In this document: positions 8,440 through 16,847 of the stretch, piece by piece
How the letters are laid out: each line of letters begins with the position of its first letter
Numbering within the stretch: the first letter of the stretch is position 1
Assembly (NCBI GenBank): GCA_036641735.1
Contig: JAVWEG010000019.1
Span: 1 to 31,754, forward strand
Length of the DNA stretch: 31,754 bases
Direction: 5' to 3'
DNA from: JAGPHI01 sp036641735
Lineage (GTDB): Bacteria; Bacillota; Clostridia; Oscillospirales; Ruminococcaceae
Notes under the pieces: generated by a model
Seen by the model: only the letters and a program-made list of their open reading frames with translations
The model's database searches: none
What the model was told of the DNA's origin: nothing
Made by a program: the position numbers and the translations under genes

Positions 8440-10563
8440 ATGATGCATTTTATTAATACGGTTATTGGAACACCTCTTGGTTGGGTGATGTGGTTATGTT
8501 ATGAAGCTGTAAAAGATTATGGGATTGCCATATTATTGTTTACATTTTTAAGTAAAATTATTTTAATGCCGGTTTCCGTTTTAGTGCAGAAAAACTCCAT
8601 TAAAATGATAAAAATTCAGCCTGAAATGAATGAAATAGCCGCTAAATATGCCGGCGACAAGGATAAAATCGCAGAAAAACAAATGGAGCTATATGACAGG
8701 GAAAAATATAGCCCTGCGCTTGGCTGTTTGCCAATGTTTTTGCAAATTCCGCTTATTTTAGGACTTATTAATGTTATTTACAATCCATTACAGCATTTAA
8801 TGCGTTTTAGCGCTGAAATTTGCAATGCGTTTGTTACAAAAGGCGCACAAATATTAAATATTACTGCCGAGCAAATGGGAGCGGCAGGACAGTTGCGTGT
8901 AGTAGAGCTATTGACGCATCCTGAGTACAAAGAACAATTTATGTCATTGCAAATTCCGGGCGTAGATATAGGAGCAGTAATTGACAAAATCGGTACACTT
9001 AACACAAACTTTTTAGGAATGGATTTATCGCAAATACCGCCGCTTTTTATTTTAGCTCCTATAATGTTAATACCTATTTTGTCTTGCCTTAGCACATTTT
9101 GGCTGTGTATGGAACAAAATAGAGTAAATGTATTACAAAAAGAACAGGGCTTTGCAGGAAAATGGGGAGTAACAATATTTACCGTTGCTTTTTCCACGTA
9201 TTTTACATTTATAGTTCCGGCAGGAGTAGGTCTGTATTGGATATTTGGTAATGTGTTTGCAGTAATACAAATGTATTTGCTCAATTGGATATATAAACCT
9301 GAAAAATATATTGATTATGAAGCGCTCGATAAAAGCAAAATTGCTTTAAATGCAATAAAAGAACGAGAAGCTGCTCAAAAAAAAGCTGCCGCTCCTCACG
9401 CTCAAAAAGAAAAAGAAGATTACAAACGTTTCTTTAAAGACGACAATACAAAAGAACTTGTGTTTTATTCGGAATCCAGTGGCTTTTACAAGTATTTTGA
9501 CGGAATAATCAAAGAAATTATGTCTAATTCAAATTTAGTAATTCATTACGTCACAAGCGATCCTGAAGATGCAGTGTTTAACTTAAATAATCCGCGTATT
9601 ATACCATATTATATTGGTAATCTTAAACTAATTACCTTTATGATGAAATTAGATGCAGATATGGTTGTAATGACTATGCCCGACATAGAATCGTATCATA
9701 TTAAGCGTTCTTATGTGCGTAAAACAACAGAATATGTATACACAGACCACGGTATAAGCAGTGATAATTTATCATTACGAACTCACGCGCTAGACCATTA
9801 CGACACGATTTTCTGCGTTGGTCCTCATCAAGTAGAAGAAGCAAGAGCGATTGAAGCATTATACAATTTGCCAAAACGCAACCTTTTAAAATCAGGCTAT
9901 TGTTTGCTTGACGATTTATCGGCTGCGTATGAAGCTATGGATAAAATAGAAAATGAACGCAAAACCATTTTAATTGCTCCGTCTTGGCAAGAAGATAATA
10001 TAATGGATAGCTGCCTTGATGCGTTATTAAGCGGTGTACTTGATAAAGGATATCGAGTGATAGTACGTCCGCATCCACAATATGTTCGTTTGTATGCAGA
10101 GCGAATGGCTGCAATTAACGCAAAATACGAAAGTCGTTTCGATGATAATTTTGCAATTGAAACTGATTTCTCTTCCAATGTTACTATATATACGGCAGAT
10201 TTGTTAATTACAGATTGGAGCAATATCGGCTACGAATTTAGCTTTGCTACATTTAAGCCAACTTTGTATATTAATACTCCAATGAAAGTAATGAATCCGG
10301 AATGGCAAAAAATAGATATTGAGCCATTTGATATTAGAGTACGCGGACAAATAGGAAAAGCTATTGAACTTGATTGTATGGATGCAGTAGCTGATACAGT
10401 AGCAGAATTACTTGCACGTACAAATGAATATCACGATATTATAAATGAAATAAAAAAAGAATCCTTGTTCAATCTTGGCAATAGCGGTGCAGTAGGCGGA
10501 CAATATATTATAAAACGGTGCGCGCAGCTAAAGCAAAAGAGAATAGCACTAGAGGGAGAATAA
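8440..10563 (+). CDS. YidC/Oxa1 insertase fused to a TagF/TagB-type glycerophosphotransferase domain
   Basis: A 707-aa two-domain protein. Residues ~1-285 are a YidC/Oxa1 membrane insertase: KNSIKMIKIQPEM after the first membrane helix, a Lys at 39 where the groove usually has Arg, GCLPMFLQIPLILGL, and closing helices ending VGLYWIFGNVFAVIQM. Residues ~290-325 are a charged, Ala/Lys-rich cytoplasmic linker. Residues ~330-700 match the CDP-glycerol glycerophosphotransferase family: TDHGISSDN (His437) and RPHPQ (His545) align with its two key histidines, and ITDWSNIGYEF (Asp592) with its nucleotide-site segment. The family builds polyol-phosphate teichoic acid at the inner membrane face, which fits the topology. 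The reading frame is continuous through the linker. It probably is not the main YidC, which in Bacillota usually lies by rpmH-rnpA. The substrate is unknown; the next operon suggests a CMP- or CDP-linked donor. Confidence 0.85.
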   Translation: MMHFINTVIGTPLGWVMWLCYEAVKDYGIAILLFTFLSKIILMPVSVLVQKNSIKMIKIQPEMNEIAAKYAGDKDKIAEKQMELYDREKYSPALGCLPMFLQIPLILGLINVIYNPLQHLMRFSAEICNAFVTKGAQILNITAEQMGAAGQLRVVELLTHPEYKEQFMSLQIPGVDIGAVIDKIGTLNTNFLGMDLSQIPPLFILAPIMLIPILSCLSTFWLCMEQNRVNVLQKEQGFAGKWGVTIFTVAFSTYFTFIVPAGVGLYWIFGNVFAVIQMYLLNWIYKPEKYIDYEALDKSKIALNAIKEREAAQKKAAAPHAQKEKEDYKRFFKDDNTKELVFYSESSGFYKYFDGIIKEIMSNSNLVIHYVTSDPEDAVFNLNNPRIIPYYIGNLKLITFMMKLDADMVVMTMPDIESYHIKRSYVRKTTEYVYTDHGISSDNLSLRTHALDHYDTIFCVGPHQVEEARAIEALYNLPKRNLLKSGYCLLDDLSAAYEAMDKIENERKTILIAPSWQEDNIMDSCLDALLSGVLDKGYRVIVRPHPQYVRLYAERMAAINAKYESRFDDNFAIETDFSSNVTIYTADLLITDWSNIGYEFSFATFKPTLYINTPMKVMNPEWQKIDIEPFDIRVRGQIGKAIELDCMDAVADTVAELLARTNEYHDIINEIKKESLFNLGNSGAVGGQYIIKRCAQLKQKRIALEGE

Positions 10564-10583
10564 TATATACTATATTATGATTG

Positions 10584-10603
10584 ACAATTTTGTTCAAAAT
10601 TGT
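10584..10603 (+). promoter_or_regulatory. Perfect 9-bp dyad, candidate operator
   Basis: ACAATTTTG-TT-CAAAATTGT is a perfect inverted repeat with a 2-base centre. Its last base is the first base of the -35 box at 10603, the position expected for a repressor or activator site. The helix-turn-helix of the cytidylyltransferase encoded at 14019 is a candidate ligand; that link is inference. Confidence 0.5.
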
Positions 10604-10631
10604 TGACATACGTATAATATTACACTATAAT
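10603..10631 (+). promoter_or_regulatory. Consensus sigma-A promoter of the transport operon
   Basis: TTGACA (10603-10608), exactly 17 bases, TATAAT (10626-10631): a full consensus match. It drives the four genes from 10667, preceded by AGGGG at 10651. Confidence 0.85.
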
Positions 10632-10666
10632 TGCAATACAAATGAACAAAAGGGGATTTATATATT

Positions 10667-11644
10667 ATGAAAAAACTAATGGCAATTTTAGCTATTATGA
10701 TTTGTGCGGTATCTTTGGTATCGTGTGGAAAAGCTAATGATAATAAGGTTGTTATATATTCTTGTATGGAGGAAGTACGCAGCCAGTATTTTGTAGACAA
10801 GCTAAATAAACAGTTTCCAAATTACAAAATAGATTTGCAATATATGTCTACGGGTAATCTTGGCGCAAAGCTAAAAGCAGAAGGCGAGAAAAGTGAATGT
10901 GATATTATACTTGCGCTTGAGTCGTCGTATTTAATTCAAAACGAAGAGAGCTTAGCGGATTTGTCAAGTTATCCTACCGATAAATATCTTGACAATATTT
11001 TACCGAAAAATAAAAAATATTTACCTATTGAAAGAGATGCGGCATCTATTATAATAAGAACAGATTTATTAAAAGAAAAAGGACTTCAAGAGCCTAAAAG
11101 TTATCAAGATTTATTGAAGCCTGAATATAAAGGTCTTATTTCTATGCCTAATCCTAAATCATCAGGTATGGGTTATGCGTTTTTGAAAAGTCTTGTAAAT
11201 GCGTATGGTGAGGACGAAGCCTTTAAATATTTTGACGAATTATCAAAAAATATTACTCAGTTTACATCTTCAGGATCAGGTCCGGTAAATGCTTTAGTAC
11301 AAGGCGAAGCGGTGATTGGTATGGGTATGACATTTCAGGCTGTAAACGAAATTAACGCAGGAATACCACTAAAAATATTAGTATTTGAAGAAGGCTCTCC
11401 AAATACTATTTGCGGATTTGCAATGCTTAAAGGCAGAGACACTAAAACGGCTGTAAAAGCAGTATTTGATTATATTAACGAAGTATTGATATATGATGAC
11501 AAAGAGCTATTTGTTCCGGATCAAATATTCAAAGAACAAGAAAATACTATAGCAAATTATCCTAAAGATATTAAATACTCGGATATGTCAAGTGACGATG
11601 CTGTGACAGAAAAAGCAGAACTTTTAAGCAAATGGACACACTAG
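10667..11644 (+). CDS. ABC transporter substrate-binding lipoprotein (PhnS2/AfuA-like)
   Basis: A 325-aa extracellular binding protein. The signal peptide ends in the lipobox LVSC, giving lipid-modified Cys20. The mature protein has the family 1 solute-binding fold used by ferric and 2-aminoethylphosphonate importers: VVIYSCMEEV near the start, SECDIILALE, RDAASIIIRTDLL, SGMGYAFLKSLVNAYG and a ligand-loop region around SSGSGPVNALVQGEAVIGMG. It lacks obvious paired tyrosines of the FbpA iron type in the C-terminal half, but I cannot settle this by eye. It is the first gene of a four-gene operon with ATPase, double permease and cytidylyltransferase. The company of a CTP-dependent enzyme favours an organic phosphonate or phospho-base over iron. 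Confidence 0.82.
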   Translation: MKKLMAILAIMICAVSLVSCGKANDNKVVIYSCMEEVRSQYFVDKLNKQFPNYKIDLQYMSTGNLGAKLKAEGEKSECDIILALESSYLIQNEESLADLSSYPTDKYLDNILPKNKKYLPIERDAASIIIRTDLLKEKGLQEPKSYQDLLKPEYKGLISMPNPKSSGMGYAFLKSLVNAYGEDEAFKYFDELSKNITQFTSSGSGPVNALVQGEAVIGMGMTFQAVNEINAGIPLKILVFEEGSPNTICGFAMLKGRDTKTAVKAVFDYINEVLIYDDKELFVPDQIFKEQENTIANYPKDIKYSDMSSDDAVTEKAELLSKWTH

Positions 11645-11656
11645 CGGGGTGAATTA

Positions 11657-12406
11657 ATGGACAAACTCAAAGTAGAAAATCTGTGCAAAGTATTTAGTGG
11701 AAAAACAGTACTCGACAATATAAGCTTCGATGTAAAAGACGGAGAATTTTTATCTATTTTAGGGGCTTCGGGTTGTGGTAAAACAACGATATTGCGTATT
11801 CTGATTGGGCTTTTACAGTCCGATAGCGGAAGCATATTAAAAGATGATATAGACATTACCAACGCATCGCCAAGCGCTAGGGGAATGGGAATTGTTTTTC
11901 AAAATTACGCTTTGTTTCAAAATATGACAGTTTTAAAAAATGTGGAATATGCATTGCAATTTAACCCTGAGCGAAAAGCAAACGCAAAAGCCATTGCTCT
12001 TGCATTGTTAGAACAGGTAGGTCTTACTGAATACAAGGACAAAAAGCCATATAAATTGTCGGGTGGACAGCAGCAGCGCGTAGCCATTGCACGCACTTTG
12101 GCAATGAATCCTGATATAATTTTGTTTGATGAACCAATGAGCGCATTAGATGTTGCCAATAGACTTGTTTTGCGCGATGAACTAAAAAATCTTCAAAAAA
12201 AGTACGGCTCCACTATGATATATATTACTCACGATCAAGAAGAGGCATTTGCTTTATCAGACCGTATAATGGTAATGAAAGATGGAGAAATATTGCAGTT
12301 AGACACTCCTGAAAACATTATAAATAATCCTGCAAACGATTACGTAAATGAATTCGTAATTCATAATTTGCGTCTTAAAATGGATTCTTTGCGCAAATAT
12401 GTTTAA
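11657..12406 (+). CDS. ABC transporter ATP-binding protein
   Basis: A 249-aa ATPase energising the importer. Walker A is GASGCGKTT (near residues 37-45), the Q-loop is VFQNYALF, the signature is LSGGQQQRVAIARTLA, Walker B is IILFDEPMSALD and the switch is ITHDQEEAF. It is shorter than MalK/PotA proteins and lacks a full regulatory OB domain. The start has GGGGTGA at a 6-base spacing. It follows the binding protein by 12 bases, and its stop overlaps the longest possible frame of the permease. Confidence 0.93.
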   Translation: MDKLKVENLCKVFSGKTVLDNISFDVKDGEFLSILGASGCGKTTILRILIGLLQSDSGSILKDDIDITNASPSARGMGIVFQNYALFQNMTVLKNVEYALQFNPERKANAKAIALALLEQVGLTEYKDKKPYKLSGGQQQRVAIARTLAMNPDIILFDEPMSALDVANRLVLRDELKNLQKKYGSTMIYITHDQEEAFALSDRIMVMKDGEILQLDTPENIINNPANDYVNEFVIHNLRLKMDSLRKYV

Positions 12407-12422
12407 GGATAAGGGTTTTGGT

Positions 12423-14015
12423 ATGGAGAGAAAAAACAAAAAAATTAATTTAATAAAGCTATTATTGGCATTGTTTTTTGGTGTAACAGTGGTTGCTCCG
12501 CTTTTGGTTATGCTTACGCATATTGGTGATATTGATGCTTTTGCACTTTTATCATCTTCGCAATTTACTAAAGCTTTGCTTAATTCTTTATTGCTCGCTT
12601 GCGTATCCACTGTTATATCAGTGCTTTTGGCAGGCGCTCTTGCATTTGCAATAGCGCGCAGCAATGTGAAATATAAAAACGCTTTTGGCGTAATTTTTAC
12701 TTTACCTATGCTTATTCCTTCAATATCACACGGTATGGGATTAGTGCTTTTATTAGGCTCTAATGGAATAATTACAAATCTATTTGGTCTAAATGGCTCT
12801 ATATATGGCTTTGGCGGTGTGCTTATAGGTAGCGTAATGTATTCGTTTCCAATAGCTTTTTTGATGATGTCTGATGTACTTCGTTATGAGGATTGCACTT
12901 CATATGATGCCGCTAAAGTACTGGGTATTCCTAAAATAAATTGTTTTTTTGGCATTACACTTCCTTATTTACGCAAGCCACTTATAAGTATTGTATTTTC
13001 AGTATTTACACTTGTATTTACCGATTACGGTGTACCACTTATGGTAGGCGGCAAATTTTCCACTTTACCCGTAATGATGTATCAAGAAGTTATCGGACTT
13101 TTGGATTTTGGCAAAGGAAGTGCAATTGGTGTAGTATTGCTAATTCCTGCCGCCATTGCGTTTTTATTTGATGTACTTAATAAAGATAAAGGCAACAACT
13201 CATTTGTTACAAAAACTGCTGATATAAATAAAAATAAGTGCCGAGACATATTATGTTTGGTGTTTTGTATTGTTGTATCTATATTTGTAATTTTACCGAT
13301 TTTTGCTTTTTGTATGCTTTCAGTAGTGAAAAAGTATCCTGTCGACATTTCTTTCAGCCTTGATAATATAGCGCGTGCTTTTGAGATGAACGCAGGTAAA
13401 TTTATATCAAACTCAATTATAATAGCTTTTTCAGTAAGCTTAGGCGGCACTGTGTTTTCGTATATTACAGCATATATTACAGCTAGAACCAAAGGCAAAA
13501 GTTCAAAGCTATTGCATCTTATAGCAATTACATCTATGGCTATACCCGGGCTGGTGCTAGGTCTATCTTATGTTTTGTTTTTTAAAAGTAGCTTTATATA
13601 TGGCACTTTACTTATATTAATTTTAGTAAATCTTATTCACTTTTTTTCATCGCCATATCTTATGGCGTACAATTCTTTTGGTAAGATAAATGCAAATCTT
13701 GAAGATGTAGGAATTACATTGGGCATTAACAGAGCGCATATGATTAAAGATGTGTTTATACCACAGATGTATAGCACACTACTCGAAATGTTTGCTTATT
13801 TCTTTGTAAACTGTATGATGACAATTTCCGCAGTTTCATTCTTATTTACTGTAAATAATATGCCTGTCTCGTTAATGATTACTCAATTTGAAGCTCAAAT
13901 GTTATTAGAGTGTTCGGCATTTATATCTGTGGTTATTTTAGCTATAAATCTTGGAATGAAAGCTTTAATATTTTTAATCAATAAAAAGCTGTGTACAGCT
14001 GAGCAGAGAGGATAA
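12423..14015 (+). CDS. ABC transporter permease, two fused permease domains (PhnU2-like)
   Basis: A 530-aa membrane protein made of two tandem permease (BPD_transp_1) halves. The coupling loops are SYDAAKVLGIPKINCFFGITLPYL in outline (half 1, near residues 165-185) and DVGITLGINRAHMIKDVFIPQ (half 2), each with the EAA-type Gly. The fused double-permease design is typical of PhnU2-type 2-aminoethylphosphonate and ferric importers. The frame is open from ATG 12399, but ATG 12423 has AAGGG at 7 bases and begins MERKNKKINLIKLLL, so I take that start. It follows the ATPase gene and precedes the cytidylyltransferase gene by 3 bases. Confidence 0.87.
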   Translation: MERKNKKINLIKLLLALFFGVTVVAPLLVMLTHIGDIDAFALLSSSQFTKALLNSLLLACVSTVISVLLAGALAFAIARSNVKYKNAFGVIFTLPMLIPSISHGMGLVLLLGSNGIITNLFGLNGSIYGFGGVLIGSVMYSFPIAFLMMSDVLRYEDCTSYDAAKVLGIPKINCFFGITLPYLRKPLISIVFSVFTLVFTDYGVPLMVGGKFSTLPVMMYQEVIGLLDFGKGSAIGVVLLIPAAIAFLFDVLNKDKGNNSFVTKTADINKNKCRDILCLVFCIVVSIFVILPIFAFCMLSVVKKYPVDISFSLDNIARAFEMNAGKFISNSIIIAFSVSLGGTVFSYITAYITARTKGKSSKLLHLIAITSMAIPGLVLGLSYVLFFKSSFIYGTLLILILVNLIHFFSSPYLMAYNSFGKINANLEDVGITLGINRAHMIKDVFIPQMYSTLLEMFAYFFVNCMMTISAVSFLFTVNNMPVSLMITQFEAQMLLECSAFISVVILAINLGMKALIFLINKKLCTAEQRG

Positions 14016-14018
14016 AAG

Positions 14019-14909
14019 ATGAATTTATCAAGAAAAGAATTTGATGTACTTGTATTTGTGGAAAAATGCGGTCTTAATGTTACAACTCAACGAGAGATTG
14101 CAAAGCAAACCGATATGAGCTTAGGCACGGCTAATAAAATTTTAACAGACCTTACTCAAAAAGAATTTATAAAAGACGGTGTTATCACTAAAAATGGTAT
14201 TAATGTTTTAGAACCATACAAAGTTAAGCGCGCAGTGATACTTGCAGCAGGTTTTGGCTCGAGGCTGGTACCTGTTACCCTTAACACTCCAAAGCCCCTT
14301 GTACGCGTAAAAGGGGTGCGTATGATAGATACATTGTTAGATGCTCTGACAGAGCTTGGGATAGAGGACATCACTATTGTACGAGGGTATCTAGGAGAGC
14401 AATTTGACCAATTGCTTTATAAATATCCAAACATCAAGTTTATAGAAAATCCTGCATACAACGAGAGCAACAATATTTCTTCCGCAATGTGTATACGTTA
14501 TCTATTGCGAAACGCATATGTTATGGAAGCGGATTTGGTACTGGCAAATCCGTCTATTTTATGCAGATATCATTATACAAGCAATTATCTTGGAGTACCT
14601 ACAGAGCTTACTGATGATTGGTGCTTTGAGACAAAAGATAAGCTGATTACCAAAGTGAAAATTGGTGGTACAGATTGTTATCATATGTTTGGCATATCGT
14701 ATTGGAATGAGGCAGACGGCGCACGTATGGCAGAGCATATAAAAGCAGTGTATGAAATGCCGGGAGGCAAGGAGAGATACTGGGATCAAGTGGCACTTGA
14801 GTTTTTTCACGATTTTTACAAAATAGAAGTAAAGCCTTGCACTTTTGAAGATATTGTAGAAATAGACACATATAGAGACCTTAAAAAAATGGATAGCACA
14901 TATTGCTGA
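14019..14909 (+). CDS. HTH - LicC/PntC-type CTP:phospho-base cytidylyltransferase
   Basis: A 296-aa fusion. Residues 1-65 are a winged helix-turn-helix (TQREIAKQTDMSLGTANKIL). Residues 69-290 are a nucleotidyltransferase with LAAGFGSRLVP (75-85) and PKPL (Lys92) for CTP binding and the LicC-like NESNNISSA plus EADLVL motifs. Known relatives make CDP-choline (LicC) from phosphocholine, or CMP-2-aminoethylphosphonate (PntC) from the free phosphonate. No choline kinase (LicA) is present in the operon and the transporter is of the phosphonate-importer type, so CMP-aminoethylphosphonate is my preferred product; phosphocholine activation remains possible. The HTH could make the operon self-regulated through the dyad at 10584. 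Ribosome binding site GAGAGGA. Confidence 0.8.
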   Translation: MNLSRKEFDVLVFVEKCGLNVTTQREIAKQTDMSLGTANKILTDLTQKEFIKDGVITKNGINVLEPYKVKRAVILAAGFGSRLVPVTLNTPKPLVRVKGVRMIDTLLDALTELGIEDITIVRGYLGEQFDQLLYKYPNIKFIENPAYNESNNISSAMCIRYLLRNAYVMEADLVLANPSILCRYHYTSNYLGVPTELTDDWCFETKDKLITKVKIGGTDCYHMFGISYWNEADGARMAEHIKAVYEMPGGKERYWDQVALEFFHDFYKIEVKPCTFEDIVEIDTYRDLKKMDSTYC

Positions 14910-14981
14910 TATAAAAAATTGCAAATTTTTTCAATCCCCTACGTTGCCAAACGATATAACTTAATAGAAAAGAGGTAAATT

Positions 14982-16289
14982 GTGAAACAAATTTATGCTC
15001 TATTAACAGTAATTTTAGTAATTACTGTTTTTTGTGGCTGTAACAAAGCATCCACGCAAAGCAGTAGCTCATCACAATTAGTATTGTCGCAAGGTACGGA
15101 TGCTTCAAAGCCACAGCAAGTAAACGATAGCCCTGCCGAGCAAGAGCTGAAAATTGTTTCAAAAGAAAATACTAAAATAAAGGCTCAAATGATAAATACT
15201 GATTTGCTTAGGTTTACACGAGTGCTTGGCACAAGAAAATCATTTGAAAATGCATTGCCTGAGCCTGTAAAATACGATGAGCCATATCTATATTACGAAA
15301 ATATGGCAGTGGTAATGGCTAATTCTACCGACAGCTCTGATACTGTGAATATAGGCCAGTTTAATGTGCAAACGGGAGAAAATAAAAAGCTAAGCAAAAT
15401 AAATATGAATATAATGGCAGAGTCGCAGCTTTTGATGAATGAGCAAGCAATTTTTTATTTACCTAACCGAATAGACGAAAATAAAGTTAATTGGCTTGAT
15501 ATTATTTTGCTAGATGCAGCTAAAGGCACACAAAAAACTGTAGCATCATATCCAAGCGGTTCGGTATTCGCGTATTCTAAAAAATTAAATGATACACAGG
15601 CTGTGTTTTTTTTGTATCAGCAAAAAGATTCAACAGTGCGTAAGCTAGAGCAGCTAGTGATTAAATACGATATAACAACCGAAACATTAACAACGCTATA
15701 TGAAGGCAAGCCTATGGATTGGACGAATAAAACGTCAACAAACGACATTTGGGCAATGGATATATTTGAAAACAATATATATTTGCTGCGCCATCAGCTT
15801 GTTGACAACAATATGAAAACATTTTTACAAATATTAGATGCAAACGGCGCAGAAATTAGCCAAACAGAGTTAAGTGCATTGCAAAAATATAATAATAAAG
15901 ACATTACAGTAGGCGAAATAACTGTATTGAAAAATTTTGTTGTTTTAAACTATTCAAACAAAAACTCAGTGGTATTAAAAAAAGTTAACGATGAATATAT
16001 ACCGCTTAAGTTGCCATCAATAAAACTGAAAAAATTGTTAACACCATTACCTGTAAATGACAGATATGCGTTTTTTAGTATAGGTGCACTTAATTCAAAG
16101 GATATTGAAACTATATTTGTGTTGGATTTAAAAAACGAGCATGGCACATTAGTTAAGCTGGATGTACCAAATTGCAGTAAAATTTTAGGCGATAGTGATG
16201 GTAATTTAATTGTCTTGTCCGCATCCGATGAGGAAGAAAACTTATACACAGTTAACGCAAAGGATATTCTTGCCACATCAGTTCATTGA
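14982..16289 (+). CDS. Lipoprotein of unknown function
   Basis: A 435-aa predicted lipoprotein. The 19-residue signal is followed by a cysteine lipobox (FCGC, Cys20), then a Ser/Gln-rich linker to about residue 55. The rest is strand-rich with repeated turns of the form FNVQTGENKKLS, KYDITTETLTTL and VLDLKNEHGTLVKLD, which suggests a beta-propeller-like fold. I do not recognise a family. It starts with GTG behind AGAGG (6-base spacing), 72 bases after the cytidylyltransferase gene. No strong promoter or terminator is evident in that gap, so it may be the last gene of the operon. A surface-sensing or polymer-associated role is only a guess from context. Confidence 0.75.
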   Translation: MKQIYALLTVILVITVFCGCNKASTQSSSSSQLVLSQGTDASKPQQVNDSPAEQELKIVSKENTKIKAQMINTDLLRFTRVLGTRKSFENALPEPVKYDEPYLYYENMAVVMANSTDSSDTVNIGQFNVQTGENKKLSKINMNIMAESQLLMNEQAIFYLPNRIDENKVNWLDIILLDAAKGTQKTVASYPSGSVFAYSKKLNDTQAVFFLYQQKDSTVRKLEQLVIKYDITTETLTTLYEGKPMDWTNKTSTNDIWAMDIFENNIYLLRHQLVDNNMKTFLQILDANGAEISQTELSALQKYNNKDITVGEITVLKNFVVLNYSNKNSVVLKKVNDEYIPLKLPSIKLKKLLTPLPVNDRYAFFSIGALNSKDIETIFVLDLKNEHGTLVKLDVPNCSKILGDSDGNLIVLSASDEEENLYTVNAKDILATSVH

Positions 16290-16366
16290 TTAAACGCAAA
16301 ACACCAATGCACTGTGTAATACATTCGTCTATTGCAGTCCATTAGTACAAATGTTTCTCGTCTTGC

Positions 16367-16690
16367 TTCGCTTTTGAATGGTTCGATGTTCACTCAGGTG
16401 TCCAAAGCTTTGCTGTGGTAACACCGTGAGGTTATTATAACACATACCGCAGCTTTGCTGCGCTACAACAAGCCCGTAAGGGATTGCTATGGTTCAATGT
16501 TCTAAAAGTGCAAAGCTATGCTTTGCAGAGCGCGAAGCGCTGTGGCTGAAAGCCACCTTTGAGGTTATTATACCATATCCGCAGCTTTGCTGCGCTACAA
16601 CAAAAGCGATATTTCGCTTTTGAATGGTTCAATGTTCACTCAGGTGTCAAAATCTTTGATTTTGGTAACACCGTGTGGTTATTATAACAT
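16367..16690. repeat. Mosaic direct repeat packed with short perfect hairpins
   Basis: A non-coding stretch. A 36-base segment at 16367-16402 recurs at 16613-16648 with one mismatch (246-base offset). A 25-base segment at 16447-16471 recurs exactly at 16579-16603 (132-base offset). GGTTATTATA occurs near 16430, 16563 and 16677, and ATGGTTCAATGTTC also near 16489. Between these flanks are hairpins with 3-4 base loops: 16448-16462 and 16580-16594 (CGCAGC/GCTGCG), 16509-16527 (8 bp), 16529-16541 (AGCGC/GCGCT), 16542-16556 (GTGGCT/AGCCAC), 16601-16622 (9 bp), and 16402-16418 with its counterpart 16648-16664. In the last pair the stem sequences differ but pairing is kept, with an outer GGTGT/ACACC clamp. 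Function unknown. Confidence 0.85.
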
Positions 16691-16765
16691 CTTTAAACAA
16701 ATAGAAAAAGGCTTTCTTATAAATAATATCAAATTTTTGCAAAATAAGCAAGTAAAAACTGTTAT

Positions 16766-16795
16766 TTGAGCGGCAAAAGGTAATATTTGTAATAT
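16766..16795 (+). promoter_or_regulatory. Possible promoter upstream of the leader hairpin
   Basis: TTGAGC (16766-16771), an 18-base spacer, TAATAT (16790-16795). The predicted start, near 16802, would place the 16818 stem-loop and the AGGAGG site in one leader. Both boxes deviate from consensus. Confidence 0.35.
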
Positions 16796-16817
16796 TGGCA
16801 AAGAAAGCATAAGGAAA

Positions 16818-16847
16818 GCGCCCTATGTCGACTATTACATAGAGCGC
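16818..16847 (+). promoter_or_regulatory. Stem-loop in the leader, possible attenuator
   Basis: GCGCCCTATGT (16818-16828) pairs with ACATAGAGCGC (16837-16847): 10 of 11 pairs, one C-A mismatch, 8-base loop. TTTTT follows at 16860 after a 12-base gap, so it is a poor terminator as written. It is followed by AGGAGG and the ATG at 16881. Confidence 0.45.

Noticed and set aside
10667..14015. A ferric-iron (AfuABC/FbpABC) importer
   Set aside because: The architecture fits, but the fourth operon gene is a CTP-dependent activating enzyme, which makes an organic phospho-compound more likely. Iron is kept as an alternative in the feature text.
16367..16690. A CRISPR array, because of recurring segments near a cas gene in the window
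   Set aside because: Repeat offsets are 246 and 132 bases, unit lengths differ and the intervening parts are hairpins rather than spacers. The cas7 fragment is 14 kb away.
16587..16769. A 60-codon plus-strand frame
   Set aside because: It runs through the hairpin repeats, has no ribosome binding site and has no family resemblance.
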